In this document: positions 31,882-42,388 of the stretch, piece by piece
Position numbering within the stretch: the stretch's first letter is position 1
How the letters are laid out: each line of letters begins with the position of its first letter
Assembly (NCBI RefSeq): GCF_030730925.1
Contig: NZ_JAVAMB010000013.1
Span: 58,406-122,405, forward strand
Reading direction: 5' to 3'
DNA from: Flavobacterium sp. DG2-3
GTDB taxonomy: Bacteria > Bacteroidota > Bacteroidia > Flavobacteriales > Flavobacteriaceae
Length of the DNA stretch: 64,000 nt
Translations under genes and position numbers: made by a program
The notes under the pieces: model-generated
Database searches by the model: none
Seen by the model: only the letters and a program-made list of their open reading frames with translations
What the model was told of the DNA's origin: nothing

Positions 31882-33354
31882 TTACAATTCATTTTGAATA
31901 ACCAAAGGATTTGCATCAATTTCAACTTTTGGAATCAACCATTGCCATCTTTTATCTGAAGGCGCTACAGCAACCACTCCATTTGTAATTCCTAAATCAT
32001 GATTTGAATTAGTTCTATTCAATGGGGAATTAGTTCTTTTTAAATCATAAAATCTAAAACCTTCTCCCCACAATTCAATTCTTCTTTGAAGTAAAATTTC
32101 ATCAACTAGAGCCTGCCCTGAATTTGTAGATAAGGTGTAAGAAGGGTTTCTTGTTTTTTCAAATTCAAAAAGCACAGTAGCTGCATCTGCATTTCCTAAT
32201 CTTGCTTTTGATTCTGCTTCTATTAAATACATTTCAGCAACACGCATATATGGCACATCGCATCTGCTGTCTCCTGCACTTACGGCTAAAAATTTCTGGC
32301 TGGTATAAGGAAACTTAGCAAAGTTTGAAGGCAATCCCAACGCTGTATGCTTTCCTGTTTTGTCAAATATTGTAGAACGAACATCAGTAGAAGGAATCAA
32401 ATCATACAATTTGCTATTGATTGCCTTTGGACAAGAGCGAATAACAGTTGAACTGAAATTTCTAGACATATAAGCACCAAAATTTGCAAAATATGCTGTT
32501 TGAACTTCATTAATATGACTTCCCCACATCCATTCTCTATTATTATAATCATTAAAACCTAGACCATATTCTGCCACTGGCATTAGAGTCTTTCCTGTTC
32601 TGGCTTTATTGGCATAATCAGCCGCAATTGACCAATTTCCTTGAGTCAAAGCTACTCTAGCTTTTAAACCTTGTGCTACTGCCAAATCCAAATGCGAATT
32701 ATTTGGTTTTGTATAACCCGCTAATAAAACATTTGCTTCGTCCAAATCTTTGTTAATTTGAGCATATACTTCTTCAACAGTTGAACGCGGAAATTTATCA
32801 TTCCCAACAGTTAAGATAATTGGCACACCAAGTTGAGAATTTACACTACCACTTTCATATCTTTTACCAAACAACTGCACCAATTGATAATGGCAAAACG
32901 CTCTGTAAAGTAAAGCTTGTCCTTTTACAATCTTCTTATCAGCATTAGATCCAATTGCTGAATCAGTCGCATTTATTATTGTATTGGCATTTCTAATGAT
33001 TCTATAATAGGTTCTATAAGCAAAACGAATTTCTGTAGAATTCTCATTGTTCATTGCGCTCCAATTATACATTGTCAAAAACCATCCATTTGTAATTGGG
33101 AAGACAACATCATCACCAGCAATATCAGTTTGTTCCATAAGACCTCCCAAGCCTCCCTGACTCTGATCTTCATAACTAATATATAAAGATCGATGAATCC
33201 CATTCAAAAGAGTCATTAAATCAGTAGTTGTATTTGTTGCTCCCTCATAGTCCACAAATTCGGTTGGCTTTTTATCTAAAAAATCGTCAGAACAAGAGCC
33301 TAAAAAAGTTAAGACTATAAATGCGAATAGTAATTTTATATAATTTGATTTCAT
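31882..33354 (-). CDS. SusD/RagB-family nutrient-binding lipoprotein
   Basis: 490 aa with a lipobox FLGSCSDDFLDKKPTE near residue 18. The TPR-rich SusD fold shows as NTIINATDS near 108, GQALLYRAFCHYQLVQLFG near 145, LKARVALTQGNWSIAADYANKA near 228 and the C-terminal block LLQRRIELWGEGFRFYDLKR. It sits on top of the SusC channel and captures oligosaccharides or peptides. It pairs with the SusC gene 4 bp upstream. No glycosidase or sensor gene is adjacent, so the substrate is unknown. Confidence 0.92.
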   Translation of the reverse strand: MKSNYIKLLFAFIVLTFLGSCSDDFLDKKPTEFVDYEGATNTTTDLMTLLNGIHRSLYISYEDQSQGGLGGLMEQTDIAGDDVVFPITNGWFLTMYNWSAMNNENSTEIRFAYRTYYRIIRNANTIINATDSAIGSNADKKIVKGQALLYRAFCHYQLVQLFGKRYESGSVNSQLGVPIILTVGNDKFPRSTVEEVYAQINKDLDEANVLLAGYTKPNNSHLDLAVAQGLKARVALTQGNWSIAADYANKARTGKTLMPVAEYGLGFNDYNNREWMWGSHINEVQTAYFANFGAYMSRNFSSTVIRSCPKAINSKLYDLIPSTDVRSTIFDKTGKHTALGLPSNFAKFPYTSQKFLAVSAGDSRCDVPYMRVAEMYLIEAESKARLGNADAATVLFEFEKTRNPSYTLSTNSGQALVDEILLQRRIELWGEGFRFYDLKRTNSPLNRTNSNHDLGITNGVVAVAPSDKRWQWLIPKVEIDANPLVIQNEL

Positions 33355-33358
33355 AATA

Positions 33359-36300
33359 TTAAAAATTTAAATTCAGTCCTAATGAAATTACTCTCGATGG
33401 TATATATCTATTTTGAGTCGTTCCATTGAAAGTTTGAGTTGGATCCATTCCTTGACGTTTTGTAAACAGCATTAAATTTTCACCGTTGATATATATTGAA
33501 GCATTATCAATTTCGAATTTTGATATAAACTCCGAAGGCATTTTATAAGATAAATTAACTTGTCTTAACGATAAATAATCAGAACCTATTAACCATCTGT
33601 CAGAAGCCGCGCTTGATGGAGTATTTCTATTAACATCCAATCGAGGAACATCAGTTATATCGCCAGGATTTTGCCATCTTCTAAAGATATCCGTACTTAA
33701 AGCAGATCCATAATTATTTCCCGTATGCATTAAAACTGAATAATTAGTATCGTACATTTTACCTCCTATTTGATACGCGCATACAACATCCAATTGAAGT
33801 CCTTTATATTTAAATGTATTTCCAAAACTTCCAAATAAATCTGGAATAGCTGAACCTGCATAATGGTACAGTGCTTTATTTTGATCTGTAGTAACATTTA
33901 CACCATTTACAACTCTCATTGAAGCATCGCTTGTATTTACAAATTTTGGATCCGCTACAAATAGCGCATATCCGTCTGAAGGATCTACACCATACCAGTC
34001 TCTTAACCAATAATCATATATTGAATGACCTACTGAGAGTTTTTTAGTCCCATCAATAATTTCTCCTTGAGGAAGTTTTGTAATTTTATTATTAATTGTT
34101 GACGCATTAATATTCAGGCTCCAGGAAAAATCATTTGTTTTAACGATGACACCATCTAATGAAATTTCAAATCCTTTATTGACCATAGAACCAATATTTT
34201 CCACTCTATTATCTAAACCAGAAGACAATGGATTAGGCACAGAAAAAATCAACCCGTCAGTATTTCTATTATAATACTCGACACTCCCTTTTAATCTGTT
34301 TTTGAATAAACCAAACCCTATTGCAATATCCTTTTGAGTATTTACCTCCCATTTTAAATCGGTTGCAGCCGCAGCATAAGTTATAATACCGCCCTCACTT
34401 CCATTATCATTACCTAAACTATAAGTAGGCTGGCTGACATAATAATTTAAGCCATTAATTTTTGAACCAGCATCATTCGTATTGCCAATTATATGAGAGT
34501 CATTTCCAACTTGCCCAATTGAGGCTCTTAGTTTTAAATCACTAATCCAAGAATAATCTTTTAAAAAATTTTCTTTAGAAATTACCCACGCTCCACCTAA
34601 AGACCAGAAATTACCCCAACGATTATCTTTAGCAAATTTTGAAGATCCATCTCTTCTTAATGATGCTGAAAAAATATACTTACTCATATAATCATAACCT
34701 GCTCTTGAAAAGTATGATTCTGTTGCATAATTTCTTGTAAAAGAAGTTAAACCAGTAGTTGTTGCATAATTGACAAACTCTATGATATCTGGAGCCACTT
34801 GACCTGTTTTACTACTGCTGGTCCAGTTTGTTTCATAATCGAAACTTTCATGTCCCAATAATATATTGAATGAATGTTCTCCAATTTTCTTCGAATAATT
34901 CAATAATTGATTATATGTAATTCCTGTTAGGATTTTATCTTCTTTTGCCATCAAGCCAGTTGGTGCTCCGTCTCCAATTTCAGTATTATAAGAATAGGTT
35001 CTATTTCTATATGTTTTGTCGATAGATGCATTTGTTGTAAATTTTAAATCCTTAGTAAATGAAATTTCAAAAAAAGTTCTAGCCGAAAGAGCTAATCCTT
35101 TTACGACATCGGTATCATTTAAAGTTTCGTAAACAACATTACGTCCGTTTGAAGCTCCTGATCCACGAACAGTAGAATAAACGCGATTACCATTAACATC
35201 TAAAACATAATCGCCATTTGATGCATGATCGAAAACAGGATAAATTGGCCCCATTGTTCTTATTGTTCTAAATGGATTCTTAAATGAGCTTGTATTTTCG
35301 ACTCCATCAGTTCCTAATTTTGAATTGGTTAAAGTTCCCGATATGTTTACGCCTGTTTTAAACCATTCTTTTAAACTTGTATTTAGGTTTAATCTTCCCG
35401 TTGTTCTTTCGAAGCCAGATTTTTGTATATATCCTTCTTCATCCAAATAGCCTAATGATGCAAAATAGTTGGATCTTTCAGATTTTCCTTGATAAGAAAA
35501 ATCTACATTTTTACGAACTCCCGCTCTTTCCAATTGTTTAGCCCAATCAAGATCTTGAGGATACAACAACTTTGCATCAGGATTTAATTTTCCGTCTGTT
35601 CCAACTATACTCCCGCTTGGAACATTAAATGGGTTTGTAACTAAAACGACTGGAACTCTAGAAGATGCATAAGCATTTGCTGCATCAATTTCTGTTTGAT
35701 TACCCATCGGACGACTATTTCTAATAGCTTCCCATTCTAATGGATAATAATCTAGGGCATTTACTCTTTTATAATCTTTAATAGATCGGGAGGTCATTCC
35801 TGTACTTAAATTAAGTGAGAATTTATCCTTTTGTGATTTCCCTGATTTTGTAGTAATAATAATTACTCCATTTGCTGCTTTTGAGCCATATAAAGATGTA
35901 GAAGAAGCATCTTTTAAAACGCTTAAACTTTCAATATCGCTTGAATTTAAATTACTGATGTCGCCAGCATAAGGAACACCATCTACAATGTATAAAGGAG
36001 TATTTGATCCATTAATCGAGCTAAAACCTCTAATTCTAATTTCGGGAGCAGCACCTGGTTGTCCCGCAGAACTTTGAATTTGAACTCCTGATGTTGAACC
36101 TTCCAAAACAGACAATGCATTTGTCAAAGGTCTATTTTCGAGTTGTTCGGATTTTATTTGAGTAGCTGATCCGACATAAGAAGTCTTTTTTGCCGTCCCA
36201 TATGCGACAACCACAACCTCATCTAATTCTTTTCCGTCTTCTTGCATTTTAGCATTTAGAACAGAACCAGAACCGACAGTTAAACTAACATCTTTGAATC

Positions 36301-36526
36301 CCATGTAAGAAAAGGTTAAAACATCACCAGTTTTTGCTGTTATGATATATTTACCATCCAAATCCGATTGAACTCCATTTTTGGTGCCTTTAATCATTAC
36401 GTTTACACCCGGAATTGGTCCGTTTGCATCTGAAACCACTCCCGTAACTTTTTTCTCCTGAGCAATGCTAGACTGCAAAATCAGAATAAAAAAAAGCATC
36501 ATAAATCCTTTTAATTTTTGTTTCAT
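33359..36526 (-). CDS. SusC/RagA-family TonB-linked outer-membrane channel
   Basis: 1055 aa. Signal peptide (cleavage near SSIAQ), a carboxypeptidase-like regulatory domain (residues 25-105; GVVSDANGPIPGVNVMIKGT), a plug with VAYGTAKKTSYVGSATQI and the SusC-type GVIIITTKSGK near 218, then a 22-strand barrel ending NRYIPSRVISLGLNLNF. It imports large substrates with SusD under TonB power. Unlike many Bacteroidota loci, no degradative enzyme, anti-sigma or sensor gene adjoins it. A TAAGTTCG element may be its promoter, weakly. Confidence 0.93.
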   Translation of the reverse strand: MKQKLKGFMMLFFILILQSSIAQEKKVTGVVSDANGPIPGVNVMIKGTKNGVQSDLDGKYIITAKTGDVLTFSYMGFKDVSLTVGSGSVLNAKMQEDGKELDEVVVVAYGTAKKTSYVGSATQIKSEQLENRPLTNALSVLEGSTSGVQIQSSAGQPGAAPEIRIRGFSSINGSNTPLYIVDGVPYAGDISNLNSSDIESLSVLKDASSTSLYGSKAANGVIIITTKSGKSQKDKFSLNLSTGMTSRSIKDYKRVNALDYYPLEWEAIRNSRPMGNQTEIDAANAYASSRVPVVLVTNPFNVPSGSIVGTDGKLNPDAKLLYPQDLDWAKQLERAGVRKNVDFSYQGKSERSNYFASLGYLDEEGYIQKSGFERTTGRLNLNTSLKEWFKTGVNISGTLTNSKLGTDGVENTSSFKNPFRTIRTMGPIYPVFDHASNGDYVLDVNGNRVYSTVRGSGASNGRNVVYETLNDTDVVKGLALSARTFFEISFTKDLKFTTNASIDKTYRNRTYSYNTEIGDGAPTGLMAKEDKILTGITYNQLLNYSKKIGEHSFNILLGHESFDYETNWTSSSKTGQVAPDIIEFVNYATTTGLTSFTRNYATESYFSRAGYDYMSKYIFSASLRRDGSSKFAKDNRWGNFWSLGGAWVISKENFLKDYSWISDLKLRASIGQVGNDSHIIGNTNDAGSKINGLNYYVSQPTYSLGNDNGSEGGIITYAAAATDLKWEVNTQKDIAIGFGLFKNRLKGSVEYYNRNTDGLIFSVPNPLSSGLDNRVENIGSMVNKGFEISLDGVIVKTNDFSWSLNINASTINNKITKLPQGEIIDGTKKLSVGHSIYDYWLRDWYGVDPSDGYALFVADPKFVNTSDASMRVVNGVNVTTDQNKALYHYAGSAIPDLFGSFGNTFKYKGLQLDVVCAYQIGGKMYDTNYSVLMHTGNNYGSALSTDIFRRWQNPGDITDVPRLDVNRNTPSSAASDRWLIGSDYLSLRQVNLSYKMPSEFISKFEIDNASIYINGENLMLFTKRQGMDPTQTFNGTTQNRYIPSRVISLGLNLNF

Positions 36527-36959
36527 TATTTTTTGTTTTTTAATTACGGGGCGAACTTAAAAAATTAAAATAATTTTAACAAGTGTTAAATTACTTTTAA
36601 CTAAATAAAATATACAATTAATATTACAAATAAAATTTAGAAGACTTAAAAGAGAAGCCACTACGTTTAAAAACGAAACAAGTAAAGGTGAGGCTTAAGA
36701 ATAAAAACCATCTATAATAGACGGTTTTTCTTTTATTCTGTATCATTTTTCAACTAAGAGATTACTAATTCAAAATAGTTAAAAATGAACAGTAGAACTG
36801 ACTTAAAAAATCTATCACCTATTATCGTAATTCTTACAAAAGCCGGTGCAAAATTACTTTCAAATTATAGTGTAAAAAGGGTCTACGAGCCAAAAAAACA
36901 ATAAAAAAAGCCAATAGTCATTAAACTATTGGCTTTACTTTCTCTGGTATTTTAAACTC
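36527..36959. other. 433-bp gap between susC and argS, no gene supported
   Basis: AT-rich spacer. It holds a hairpin at about 36705-36732 (CCATCTA/TAGACGG) with T runs on both sides but no gene adjoining it, and a 39-codon reading frame (36785-36904) that I do not accept as a gene. Confidence 0.6.
36910..36933 (-). terminator. Intrinsic terminator of argS
   Basis: A perfect 8-bp stem (36910-36917 with 36926-36933, core GCCAATAG) followed on the minus strand by seven T. Confidence 0.9.
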
Positions 36960-38738
36960 TTACATTCTCTCAGGAACTTCAATTCCTAACAATTGCAATG
37001 CAGATTTAATTACTTCGGCAACTTTTTGAGAAAGCTGCACTCTGAATATTTTTTTAGTTAAATCAACTTCACCTAAAATGTGTACTGACTGATAAAAAGA
37101 GTTGTATTCTTTTACTAAATCATAAGTATAATTTGCAATTAATGCCGGACTATGATTTTGAGCTGCATTTTGAATTATTTCTGGGAAAAGCTCGGTTTGT
37201 TTTAGCAATTCTTTTTCTTTTTCGTGCAATTCATCAATTTCAATTTTAGTATCAAAATCAAAATCTGCTTTACGAATTATCGATCGAATTCTAGCGTATG
37301 TATACTGAATAAATGGTCCTGTATTTCCTGCAAAATCTACAGATTCTTCTGGATTGAACAAAATACGTTTTTTAGGATCAACTTTTAAAATGTAATATTT
37401 CAAAGCCCCTAAACCAATTGTTTTGTACAGTTTTGCTTTTTCTTCATCAGAATAGCTATCCAATTTCCCTAAATCTTCTGAAATTTGTCTTGCTGTATCC
37501 GTCATGTCTTGCATCAAATCGTCAGCATCTACAACTGTTCCCTCACGGCTTTTCATTTTTCCAGACGGAAGATCAACCATTCCGTAAGACAAATGATATA
37601 GACTTGAAGCCCAGTCAAAACCTAGCTTTTTCAAGATTAAGAATAATACTTTAAAGTGATAATCTTGTTCATTTCCAACCGTGTAAACCATTCCTCCAAC
37701 ATCTGGCATGTCTTTTACACGCTGAATTGCTGTTCCGATATCTTGTGTCATATAAACTGCAGTACCGTCAGAACGCAAAACAATTTTACGGTCTAAACCT
37801 TCGTCAGTCAAATCAATCCAAACAGAACCGTCTGGATCTTTTTCAAAAACACCTTTATCCAAACCTACTTGCACAACATCTTTACCTAATAAATAAGTGT
37901 TGCTTTCGTAGTAATATTTATCAAAATTAACTCCAAGATTAGTATAAGTTGTAGCAAAACCTTCATAAACCCATTCGTTCATTTTTTTCCAAAGTGCAAT
38001 TACTTTTTCGTCGCCAGCTTCCCATTTCTTAAGCATGTCTTGTGCTTCGATAATGATTGGCGCTTGTTTTTTTGCTTCTTCTTCTGTTTTACCCGTTTCG
38101 ATTAAACCATTAATTTCACTCTTGTAAGCTTTATCAAACTCTACATAATATTTACCAACCAGTTTATCTCCTTTTAAACCAGAAGTTTCAGGGGTTTCTC
38201 CGTGTCCGAATTTCTCCCAAGCCAGCATCGATTTACAGATATGGATTCCTCTATCGTTGATAATTTGAGTTTTGTATACTTTTTTACCCGAAGCTTTTAA
38301 AATCTCTGCAACAGAATATCCTAACAAATTGTTACGAACATGCCCTAAGTGCAAAGGTTTATTGGTGTTTGGAGAAGAATATTCTACCATTACCGCTTTT
38401 TCAGCAGGATTTGGCTCAACAAATCCGAATGGTATTTGGTCTTTTATTCCGTTAAAGAAATTTACATAGTAGCTATCTGAAATTACAATATTCAAGAAAC
38501 CAGAAACTACATTAAAGCGAGCCACTTCAGAAACATTTTCAACGAGATAGTTTCCAATTTTATTTCCCAGTTCGGCCGGATTACTTTTAATCACTTTCAA
38601 TAAAGGAAAAATTACCATTGTAATATCGCCTTCAAACTCTTTTCTAGTAGTTTGAAACTCGATTTTATCAACAGTAACATCAAATAATGCTTGTATTGCT
38701 TTTTGTATAGAAGGTGTAAGAATTTGTTGTAATGACAT
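36960..38738 (-). CDS. argS: Arginyl-tRNA synthetase
   Basis: 592 aa, a class I synthetase of normal length. It charges tRNA-Arg with arginine. The N-terminal Add1 domain covers residues 1-95; the HIGH-type signature is NKPLHLGHVRNN near 130; GKMKSREG near 380 stands in for KMSKS; the anticodon-binding helical domain begins near 460 and ends GIEVPERM. A TATCTTTG element lies about 22 bp upstream and a terminator follows. Single essential housekeeping gene. Confidence 0.97.
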   Translation of the reverse strand: MSLQQILTPSIQKAIQALFDVTVDKIEFQTTRKEFEGDITMVIFPLLKVIKSNPAELGNKIGNYLVENVSEVARFNVVSGFLNIVISDSYYVNFFNGIKDQIPFGFVEPNPAEKAVMVEYSSPNTNKPLHLGHVRNNLLGYSVAEILKASGKKVYKTQIINDRGIHICKSMLAWEKFGHGETPETSGLKGDKLVGKYYVEFDKAYKSEINGLIETGKTEEEAKKQAPIIIEAQDMLKKWEAGDEKVIALWKKMNEWVYEGFATTYTNLGVNFDKYYYESNTYLLGKDVVQVGLDKGVFEKDPDGSVWIDLTDEGLDRKIVLRSDGTAVYMTQDIGTAIQRVKDMPDVGGMVYTVGNEQDYHFKVLFLILKKLGFDWASSLYHLSYGMVDLPSGKMKSREGTVVDADDLMQDMTDTARQISEDLGKLDSYSDEEKAKLYKTIGLGALKYYILKVDPKKRILFNPEESVDFAGNTGPFIQYTYARIRSIIRKADFDFDTKIEIDELHEKEKELLKQTELFPEIIQNAAQNHSPALIANYTYDLVKEYNSFYQSVHILGEVDLTKKIFRVQLSQKVAEVIKSALQLLGIEVPERM

Positions 38739-38759
38739 GTAAACTTATTTTAAAGTGAG

Positions 38760-38767
38760 CAAAGATA
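38760..38767 (-). promoter_or_regulatory. Promoter -7 element of argS
   Basis: TATCTTTG on the minus strand, 22 bp before the argS ATG. Confidence 0.65.
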
Positions 38768-39071
38768 CTGCTTATTCATCAATTAGAGAAAATCAAAAAC
38801 ATATTAAATTCAAGAAAAGAGTTTCAATTTGATAAAAAAGCACATTTTTTAATTGTTAAAATTATCAAAAAATCAAAAGCCTAATCTCTTACAAAACAGC
38901 CAATGAGAAAAAATTTATTCTTTTTTCTAGAATTTCTTGTAACATATCAAATACAATCGAGTCTTACTTAGTGACTTCAATTTTTATTGAGGTCAAGAAA
39001 AAACAAAAAAAAGAAAAACTAACAAAACAAAATCATCATCAATCAAATCAAAAATAATCATTAAAAAAATC
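38768..39071. other. Divergent gap, argS to beta-barrel receptor
   Basis: AT-rich. A hairpin at 38973-38981 with 38986-38994 (core GACTTCAAT, one G-U pair) lies about 80 bp before the receptor gene. No open frame or RNA gene was recognised. Confidence 0.5.
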
Positions 39072-41492
39072 ATGAAATTAAAATTCTTTCTGTTTGCATT
39101 ATTGGGGATAATCGCAACAGCACAGGCCCAGAATACGGGAAGTATTTCTGGAAAAATTACAGAAAAGTCAAACAATGCGCCGATTTCTTACGCTACGGTT
39201 TCACTTAAAGAAAATGGAAAAGTAATTACCGGAGTAAATACAGACGATAATGGAGATTTTTCATTTAAAAATGTTGCTTTAAAAAGTTATACGATCGAAA
39301 TTCAATATATTGGATTTAGAAAATATATTGGTTCTGTCCTTTTAAGCGAAAACAAAAAAACGGCAACTGTAAATGTTTCTCTAGAAGAAGAAGCAACGCA
39401 GTTAAAAGGGGTAAACGTTATCGCAGAACGTTCGACAATTGAACAAAAAATTGATAGAAAGGTAGTGAACGTTGGAAAAGATTTAACAACTGCCGGAGCT
39501 TCAGCATCGGATATTATGAATAATATTCCTTCTGTGAATGTGGATCAGGACGGAAAACTTTCGCTTCGCGGAAATGACAATGTTCGTGTACTTATTGACG
39601 GTCGTCCTTCTAATATTGATCCTGCTCAATTACTGAAACAGATTCCGTCAACTTCTATCAAAAAAATTGAGCTGATTACCAATCCAAGTGCGAAGTATAA
39701 TCCAGAAGGAATGTCTGGAATTATCAACATTATTTTGCATAAAAATGCAAATACTGGTTTTAACGGAACATATAGCGGTGGTATTACTTTTGGAAAAACG
39801 GCAAAATACAATCAGTCTTTAGATTTAAACTATAAAACTGGTAAAGTAAATTTCTTTGGAAACGTAGGACAGAATTTTGGAAAGTACCAAAATGATGGAT
39901 TTATCCAAAGATTTGATCAAGATATCACTCAAAATATTGATGTTTTGAATGACAACGAATCGTATTTATACAAAATTGGAATGGATTACTTAATTGATGA
40001 CCATAACACTTTATCTATTTATACGAACCAAAACAGATCTGACGGCGAAGGCTTTGTAGATACTGATATTGATTACAATAATGTAGCAAATTCTGATATT
40101 TCTAATATCTTTCAAAAATCTAAATATTGGGGGCCAGATCGAGTTGGAACTTATAATTTGGCATACAAACACATTTTCAAAAAAGAAGGACATACTTTAG
40201 ATTTTGAAGCCAATTATAGCGACAACAAAGAAACGCAACATGCTTCTTTTGATACTCAAACGACCAATACTGACAACACCTCTTCAGATGTTGCCTACAA
40301 TGATTTCTTAGAAGGAACTAGAAAATTAAGCACCATAAACGTTGATTATGTTAATCCGTTAAACGAAAAAACGACTCTTGAAGCTGGAGCAGAAGCAAGA
40401 ATCACGAGAACAGGAAACGACTACACAACTGGAAACCCGTTACTTCCTGTTGCAGATCAAACTTCTCATTATACTTATGACACAGACATTTATTCTGCTT
40501 ATGTAACTTTTGGGCAAAAATTTAAAAAATTCAGCTATCAATTAGGAGCTCGTTTTGAAAGTTATAAAGCTCAGGCAAACTTAAATTACGGCCAAACTAC
40601 ATTTGACGATGATTACATTACCTTGTATCCATCTGCTTACTTAACGTATAACTTGAATGAAAAAAATACTCTGCAATTCAGCTACAGCCGTCGTGTAGAC
40701 CGTCCGAGTTTAGAGCAGACAAAACCTATTCGTGAATTTGCCACTCCGTTGGTTACTTCTTTAGGAAATCCAGAATTAAGACCTCAGTTTACAAACTCTG
40801 TTGAAGTAAATTATACTAAAACTCTTGAAAAAGGAAGTTTTACAGCTGGTGTTTTTGTGAGAAGCATCAACGATCAAATTAGCAGAATTTTATATCCTGA
40901 TCCAGCAGATCCTAACAAAGAAAAACAGATTATGACGTTTACAAACTACGATCATAATACTGCTTACGGATTTGAACTTTCATTCAATTATAAAATTACA
41001 AAATGGTGGGATATTCAGCCGTCTATTGATTTTTCAAGCATTAATCAGCAAGGTATTGTGTTCTTATATGATCCTGCAACTAATACAAGTAATCCTGTTG
41101 ATCGTAAAATTACAGTTGCTGCTTTCAACGGACGTATGAACTCTAACTTTAAAGTAAATAAACGTTTAAGTTTCTTAGCTTTCGGATTCTATAGAGGTGC
41201 TACAGACGGTCTTCAAAACAATAGCCATGAAATGTATAAAATGGATATTGGTACACGTTATACATTGCTAGACAATAAAATGAATTTAAGTGTTCGTTTT
41301 AATGATGTTTTCAATACTATGAAATATGCTTTTGACACGATGTATCCTTATCCGCAAGCGGGTCAGTTTAAGTGGGAAAGCCAAACTGTATATGTTGGTT
41401 TAACGTATAACTTTGGAGGTGCAAAAATCAAAAATTTACAGCGTAAACAAAGAGAAGATAACACTAATAAAGGTGGCGGCGGAATGTTTTAA
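39072..41492 (+). CDS. TonB-dependent receptor, outer-membrane beta-barrel type
   Basis: 806 aa. Signal peptide (ending TAQAQ), a carboxypeptidase-like regulatory domain (residues 22-110; GKITEKSNNAPISYATVSL), a plug with SDIMNNIPSVNVDQDGKLSLRGNDNVRVLIDGRPSN near 150-180 and a long barrel of the OMP_b-brl_3 type with SYSRRVDRPSLEQ near 540. The tail is basic with RKQREDNTNKGGGGMF. This group is close to the CirA/FecA-like receptors used for siderophore or peptide uptake; substrate unknown. No SusD partner. Ends at a strong bidirectional terminator. Confidence 0.9.
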   Translation: MKLKFFLFALLGIIATAQAQNTGSISGKITEKSNNAPISYATVSLKENGKVITGVNTDDNGDFSFKNVALKSYTIEIQYIGFRKYIGSVLLSENKKTATVNVSLEEEATQLKGVNVIAERSTIEQKIDRKVVNVGKDLTTAGASASDIMNNIPSVNVDQDGKLSLRGNDNVRVLIDGRPSNIDPAQLLKQIPSTSIKKIELITNPSAKYNPEGMSGIINIILHKNANTGFNGTYSGGITFGKTAKYNQSLDLNYKTGKVNFFGNVGQNFGKYQNDGFIQRFDQDITQNIDVLNDNESYLYKIGMDYLIDDHNTLSIYTNQNRSDGEGFVDTDIDYNNVANSDISNIFQKSKYWGPDRVGTYNLAYKHIFKKEGHTLDFEANYSDNKETQHASFDTQTTNTDNTSSDVAYNDFLEGTRKLSTINVDYVNPLNEKTTLEAGAEARITRTGNDYTTGNPLLPVADQTSHYTYDTDIYSAYVTFGQKFKKFSYQLGARFESYKAQANLNYGQTTFDDDYITLYPSAYLTYNLNEKNTLQFSYSRRVDRPSLEQTKPIREFATPLVTSLGNPELRPQFTNSVEVNYTKTLEKGSFTAGVFVRSINDQISRILYPDPADPNKEKQIMTFTNYDHNTAYGFELSFNYKITKWWDIQPSIDFSSINQQGIVFLYDPATNTSNPVDRKITVAAFNGRMNSNFKVNKRLSFLAFGFYRGATDGLQNNSHEMYKMDIGTRYTLLDNKMNLSVRFNDVFNTMKYAFDTMYPYPQAGQFKWESQTVYVGLTYNFGGAKIKNLQRKQREDNTNKGGGGMF

Positions 41493-41537
41493 TACCGCTT
41501 TTATTAGCAGATTTTAATAGTTCTTGTAGAAAAAAAA

Positions 41538-41563
41538 ATCCTGGAGTATGCCAACTCCAGGAT
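41538..41563. terminator. Bidirectional terminator between the receptor and cutC
   Basis: A perfect 10-bp stem (41538-41547 with 41554-41563) with A run before and T run after, between convergent genes. Confidence 0.9.
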
Positions 41564-41580
41564 TTTTTATTTTTATGTAA

Positions 41581-42252
41581 TTATAAAAAATTACGCAATT
41601 CCTTTATTTCTTCTGGATTTGCCGTTTCTGAATCGTCTGTAATTGCAGACGAATGATAAAAAGTCAAATCTAATTTTTCTTGCAGTAATTTGATATTCGA
41701 AGATCTCAGCCCTCCGCCCGGCATAATTTCTATTCTGTCGCCAGCCAATTCCTGAATTCTTTCTAAAGCTAAAATTCCTTCTTCAACATTCACTCCTTGG
41801 CCAGAAGTTAAAATTGTTTTGAAACCGCAGTCAATAATTGATTCGAGCGATTTTTCAGGATTTTTAACTACATCAAAAGCACGATGAAATGTACATGAAA
41901 GCGGATGCGCTAAATGCACTAATTCTTTATTTTGCTTTTTATTTATTTTTCCATTTTCCTTCAGAATTCCGAAAACAAAACCATCTACGCCAAGTTTTTT
42001 ATATTGCTTAATATCTTGTTTCATTTCTGTAAGCTCTTCATCAGAATAAACAAAATCACCGCCACGAGGTCTGATGATTACATGCATTTTTATATTTAGG
42101 CTTTCGCGAACTTTCACCACCAAAATTGAGTTTGGAGTAGTTCCTCCCAATTTCATATTTTCACAAAGTTCAATTCTGTCCGCGCCGTTTGCTTGAGCAA
42201 TTAATGCCGATTCATAATTAAAACAAGCTATTTCTAATTGATTTTTTTTCAT
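41581..42252 (-). CDS. cutC: CutC-family protein
   Basis: 223 aa, a TIM-barrel-type protein. IACFNYESALIAQANGADRIELCENMKLGGTTPN at the start, MHVIIRPRGGDFVYSDEE near 56, FGILKENGKINKKQ near 95, TFHRAFDVV near 122 and LTSGQG near 147 are strongly conserved CutC blocks. The historical copper-homeostasis name is weakly supported; several members are now linked to other roles. It is the only gene between two terminators, with an unrelated fabH just upstream in map order on the same strand. Confidence 0.92.
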   Translation of the reverse strand: MKKNQLEIACFNYESALIAQANGADRIELCENMKLGGTTPNSILVVKVRESLNIKMHVIIRPRGGDFVYSDEELTEMKQDIKQYKKLGVDGFVFGILKENGKINKKQNKELVHLAHPLSCTFHRAFDVVKNPEKSLESIIDCGFKTILTSGQGVNVEEGILALERIQELAGDRIEIMPGGGLRSSNIKLLQEKLDLTFYHSSAITDDSETANPEEIKELRNFL

Positions 42253-42278
42253 TTTTATTGAAATAAGTTTATTCTCAG

Positions 42279-42311
42279 AGACCTGACAGGTTTTAGAAAC
42301 CTGTCAGGTCT
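42279..42311. repeat. 15-bp perfect palindrome, CCTGACAGG family
   Basis: Arms 42279-42293 and 42297-42311 (AGACCTGACAGGTTT) around 3 bases. Same family as 17767-17872 and 46094-46126; likely a terminator-like hairpin. Confidence 0.8.
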
Positions 42312-42332
42312 ACACCGCAATTTATAAAAAAA

Positions 42333-42358
42333 AACCTGCTCCAAATAAGAAGCAGGTT
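42333..42358 (-). terminator. Intrinsic terminator of fabH
   Basis: An 8-bp perfect stem (42333-42340 with 42351-42358, AACCTGCT) and a T run on the minus strand; 31 bp past the stop codon. Confidence 0.88.
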
Positions 42359-42388
42359 AAAAAAAATATATAATGTAAGATGATTATT

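Noticed and set aside
36785..36904. 39-codon reading frame between susC and argS
   Set aside because: No signal peptide, no recognisable family, no good ribosome-binding site and no promoter; likely chance.
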